DNA of 64,000 nucleotides from Hibiscus mutabilis (Eukaryota > Streptophyta > Magnoliopsida > Malvales > Malvaceae), in assembly GCA_019671005.1 (NCBI GenBank), contig CM033714.1, positions 85,985,909 to 86,049,908 on the forward strand. Reading direction: 5' to 3'. The translations under genes and the position numbers were made by a program. The notes under the pieces were generated by a model. The model was not told the origin of the DNA, did no database searches, and was given only the letters and a program-made list of their open reading frames with translations. Positions 61,182-64,000 of this stretch are shown in pieces (position 1 is the stretch's first letter; every line of letters starts with the position of its first letter).

Positions 61182-64000
61182 TTATTCCTTGTTACCAAAT
61201 TTCTTTGCAATGATAGGACGGACATCATCAACATCAACCAGAGTCTCTAAGAAGGGAAGCAATGAAATCAGTTCGCAATCGGATGGATCATCAAACCAAC
61301 TCTCGATAGGAATCCCGTTATTTACTTGCAACCTGAAAACCTGAAATCAGCAAAGATGAACTCTTAAGCAATTAGAAGTATAAGAATGGGGAAACTGTTG
61401 TTCTTTCACATTTTTCTTTTTCACTTCTAGATATTTCACCCTCTTACTATTTAGTTTGATGGTAGAGAATGCATTTGATGCTGCTACTAGACAAATAACC
61501 TCTTATCATTTCTAGGCAGTATTAAGGAGCAAGACGTGAGCCCTTGCAACTAATCTTATCGTAAAGCTTGGTTAGTTGGATGATTCTTAGATGAATTTTA
61601 TGTGTGCCATAACCACAAGAGGTATCTCCAGATCAGATTATTTTTAATGACTAAAACACTCAATCACTATAGCACCAGTTCACATCCACATAATCTTTGC
61701 CATGGCAACAATGATGAAGTCCATGAAGGGTAAACCTTAAGTGAGTAGGTAATACCTGTGGGATATTATCAATTATAGCAACCTTCGCAAGATCAAGACC
61801 TAAAACTGTCAAGTCTTTAGTGTAACTTCCATCTGAAAAAATGCAAGATTCACGATAAACCCGCCGAGATATGAACTTTCGATCTGGATCCAAGATGTCA
61901 AGTAATTGTTCAGCGTAAATGCTTTGGCTGGCTGTAAAGATGATAACTTCAAACATCTCTGCAACTTTCTCCAAAAAAGTATGTAGGTGAGGCCTCTGCT
62001 TTACATATATGGTGTGCTCTTTCATGTTGAAAAAGACTGTAAAGGTGAAGTCAGCATCATCGCAATGTTCTAGTGTAGAGTGGACGAGAGTTTCTGCATG
62101 TTACAAAGAAATGGTGATCAAACACTATAGCAATATTTATTACTAATTTGTTTAAAGCAACAAGTAAAACAGAAAAGAAACAAAAGCTCAAATATTTCTA
62201 CACAAATTGTAAAAGGTCAATGGAGCAACCATAAGTCCATAACACAAATGCCATCTGAAATTATTCAGTAGATGAAGTCATACTGTCCGATAACATTTTT
62301 GCAAACAAAACTGATCAGGCATGCCATCAGCTTATACCCATAAAGCATTTGAAAATTTCCTTCCAAACCTTCAATATTGACCTCACTACCAGAATAAATT
62401 TTGCATCTATGGTGATTATGGCACACACACACATGTTCCAGAGACTAGTGATTTACCCTGAATTGTTTATGGGACTTGAGATAAAAAGTCCCAAAAGGTT
62501 CCACCAGGTTTTCTATAATCAGTTCTGGCCAAAACCTTGTATTGTTCTCGTAGTACATTAGACTCCAAGTTATAGGTTTCATTTAAAGACTTAAATCAGT
62601 TTGTTTGATACTCCATTTAAAAGATCACGAGAATTAACTAGGTCATTTGAAGAAACGTTCAGGCAGCAGAAAAGGTGAATGAATGGCATATTGCACCTGA
62701 AGAAACAAAAGCACACAGTAGAGAACACGCAAGTCTTACCATCCAAATCAAGCACAAGAGTTTTGGGCTTCCTTTTCCAAGCCTCTGTTGGAACATTAGC
62801 AGGCCGGAAGCTTGATACAACATCAGATAGCTCTGGTAAATTTTTGATAAATGATTGTGGATCAAAGTCATCTGCTTGATCAGAGTCAGAGTTAACATCA
62901 GATTCCTGTATGCGAGATCTCATTTCATCAATTGCTAGACATAAACCAGTATTATCTTGAGCCATGATGGACTCCTCATGCAATTGAAAATCATTTATAT
63001 CGTTGGTGTTGACAGTGTCCTCGAGGAAAGGTAGTATCATGTATTGCTCAGCCACATCAAACAGCATACTTGGCTCAGAACACTGGAAATCAGGAAAATA
63101 ATAGGTTCCCGAGATGTTACAGTCAACCGCATTTCCATCAAAGGGTATGCTTGCAATTATCATGTCAGATATGAAGAAATCTGACACATTACATGTCTGA
63201 CTGCCAAATGAGCTTCTATCATCACTGTCATCAGCCCCAAATGCTGGCAGTTCAGGGCCATCATTACTCCCTACAAAAATTGAGAATGGGATGACTGTAC
63301 CAAATAATTATCTTAACAGAAACTTGCAACTTCTGGTGACGTGAATCTAGAATTTCTGAATTCCATAAAAATTCTTCCTTCTACTCAGCATTGAATACAG
63401 GTAAAATACATGATTATAACATGAAATATCAAATGCACAACCCATGGAATACTAAAAGTTCATACAAGTACCAATTGCCCATGCAACAAGATTACAAAGA
63501 ATTTCGTCTACTATTTCTTTGTTTCTAGCCCTGATAATTGGTAGCTATATTTTAATGGGACAAGTAAATTTCCAAGAGAACAGGAATACTTATAACTTAA
63601 TAATCGTGCTTAGACAGGGATTTCAATTAGAAATGCCAAAGAACTGTCAATCTCTAATCCACAACTGGAGAATGGAAAAGAAATTCATGCAAACCAGCTG
63701 AAACAAAGAATCACCTGCATCATTGTCAATATTTAGTTCACTGTGTATTTGGATTGGCTCCAGAAAAGGAGAGAATATTGTCTCTAAGTTTGAGACAGAT
63801 GTGTGGGTAGATTCCTGCAAATTAATATATCATCATTAATACGCAACCAAGTCGGGAATCGGTCTAATACATGATAAAAAGGCAGATCAAAAACAAACTA
63901 ACAATGCAAGGTCCTAAAAAGTAATAAAAACTTACCATTGCCCCCACAGTTGCAGAATCAACAAAAGTTTGAAGCTGTTTTTGAAGCTCAGAATCGCCTC
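61182..64000 (-). CDS. CTD/SCP-like phosphatase (HAD family), 5' end outside the window
   Basis: Predicted Mg2+-dependent protein phosphatase of the SCP/FCP type, like plant CTD small phosphatase-like protein 2 (SSP4 group), probably nuclear. Exons from 5' to 3' are 63936-64000 (partial), 63715-63814, 62740-63270, 61756-62093 and 61182-61340, with GT-AG ends and matching phases. The first about 230 visible residues are acidic and poorly conserved, then KTLVLDLD joins ETLVHSTLEH across a splice to make the catalytic DLDET. KEHTIYVKQRPHLHTFLEKV, IIFTAS, RVYRESC and AIIDN follow in order; the end is AKKFGNKE. About 397 codons are visible and the rest lies beyond 64000. One oddity is IIDNIPQ where the family has IIDNSPQ. 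Frames shown for the large exon run past its donor (GTAAGACTT at 62739) and are not the protein end. Confidence 0.9.

Noticed and set aside
62591..62739. Extension of the phosphatase frame past DLDG
   Set aside because: A GTAAGA donor at 62739 and the exact join to ETLVHSTLEH show that this is intron.
1..64000. CRISPR array, tRNA or rRNA genes, bacterial operon, integrated plant virus, organelle DNA insert
   Set aside because: Nothing in the sequence supports any of these; repeats are LTRs, LINE relics and minisatellites.

Overview
The window looks like nuclear DNA of a dicot plant. It is AT-rich, with GT-AG introns, plant gene families (a CYP706-type cytochrome P450, purine permeases, a two-pore potassium channel, a MAIN-like plant mobile domain protein) and many plant LTR retrotransposons and LINE relics. 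The repeat style would suit Malvales, but that is a weak guess. I see no tRNA, rRNA, CRISPR array, bacterial operon or organelle gene block, and no credible new defence or metabolic system. The interest lies in gene decay and nested insertions.

Layout. 1-7.8 kb: a P450 gene with one frameshift and a decayed MAIN-like gene, bracketed by two inverted LTR ends. 8.3-9.2 kb: LINE relic. 9.8-10.9 kb: purine permease pseudogene (copy 1, minus strand). 10.98-24.34 kb: a nest of retroelements that has split the 5' flank of copy 1. It holds a non-autonomous Tat/Ogre-type Ty3 element (11.05-20.55 kb) inside a Ty1/copia LTR, next to the 3' part of a Del/Tekay-like LTR. 24.3-26.2 kb: the displaced permease flank, then a LINE relic. 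26.22-32.98 kb: a dead TNT1/Tork-type copia element with a perfect 5-bp target duplication, inserted in that LINE and itself hit by a solo LTR. 35.2-35.9 kb: another Del/Tekay LTR end. 36.6-37.9 kb: permease copy 2 (pseudogene). 40.3-41.5 kb: permease copy 3, intact in two exons. 41.8-46.7 kb: a degenerate CCCGACCTGAAAT-like repeat array broken by minisatellites, an Athila-like LTR fragment and a 2.07 kb solo LTR with target duplication ACCCG.

47.9-64 kb is gene-rich, all on the minus strand: a TPK-type two-pore K+ channel (two apparent single-base losses in homopolymers), an intact seven-exon pterin-4a-carbinolamine dehydratase with a likely organelle presequence, and a CTD/SCP-like phosphatase that runs off the right edge. 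These genes share no pathway. The only functional cluster is the three-copy purine permease family, where one copy is intact and two are dead.
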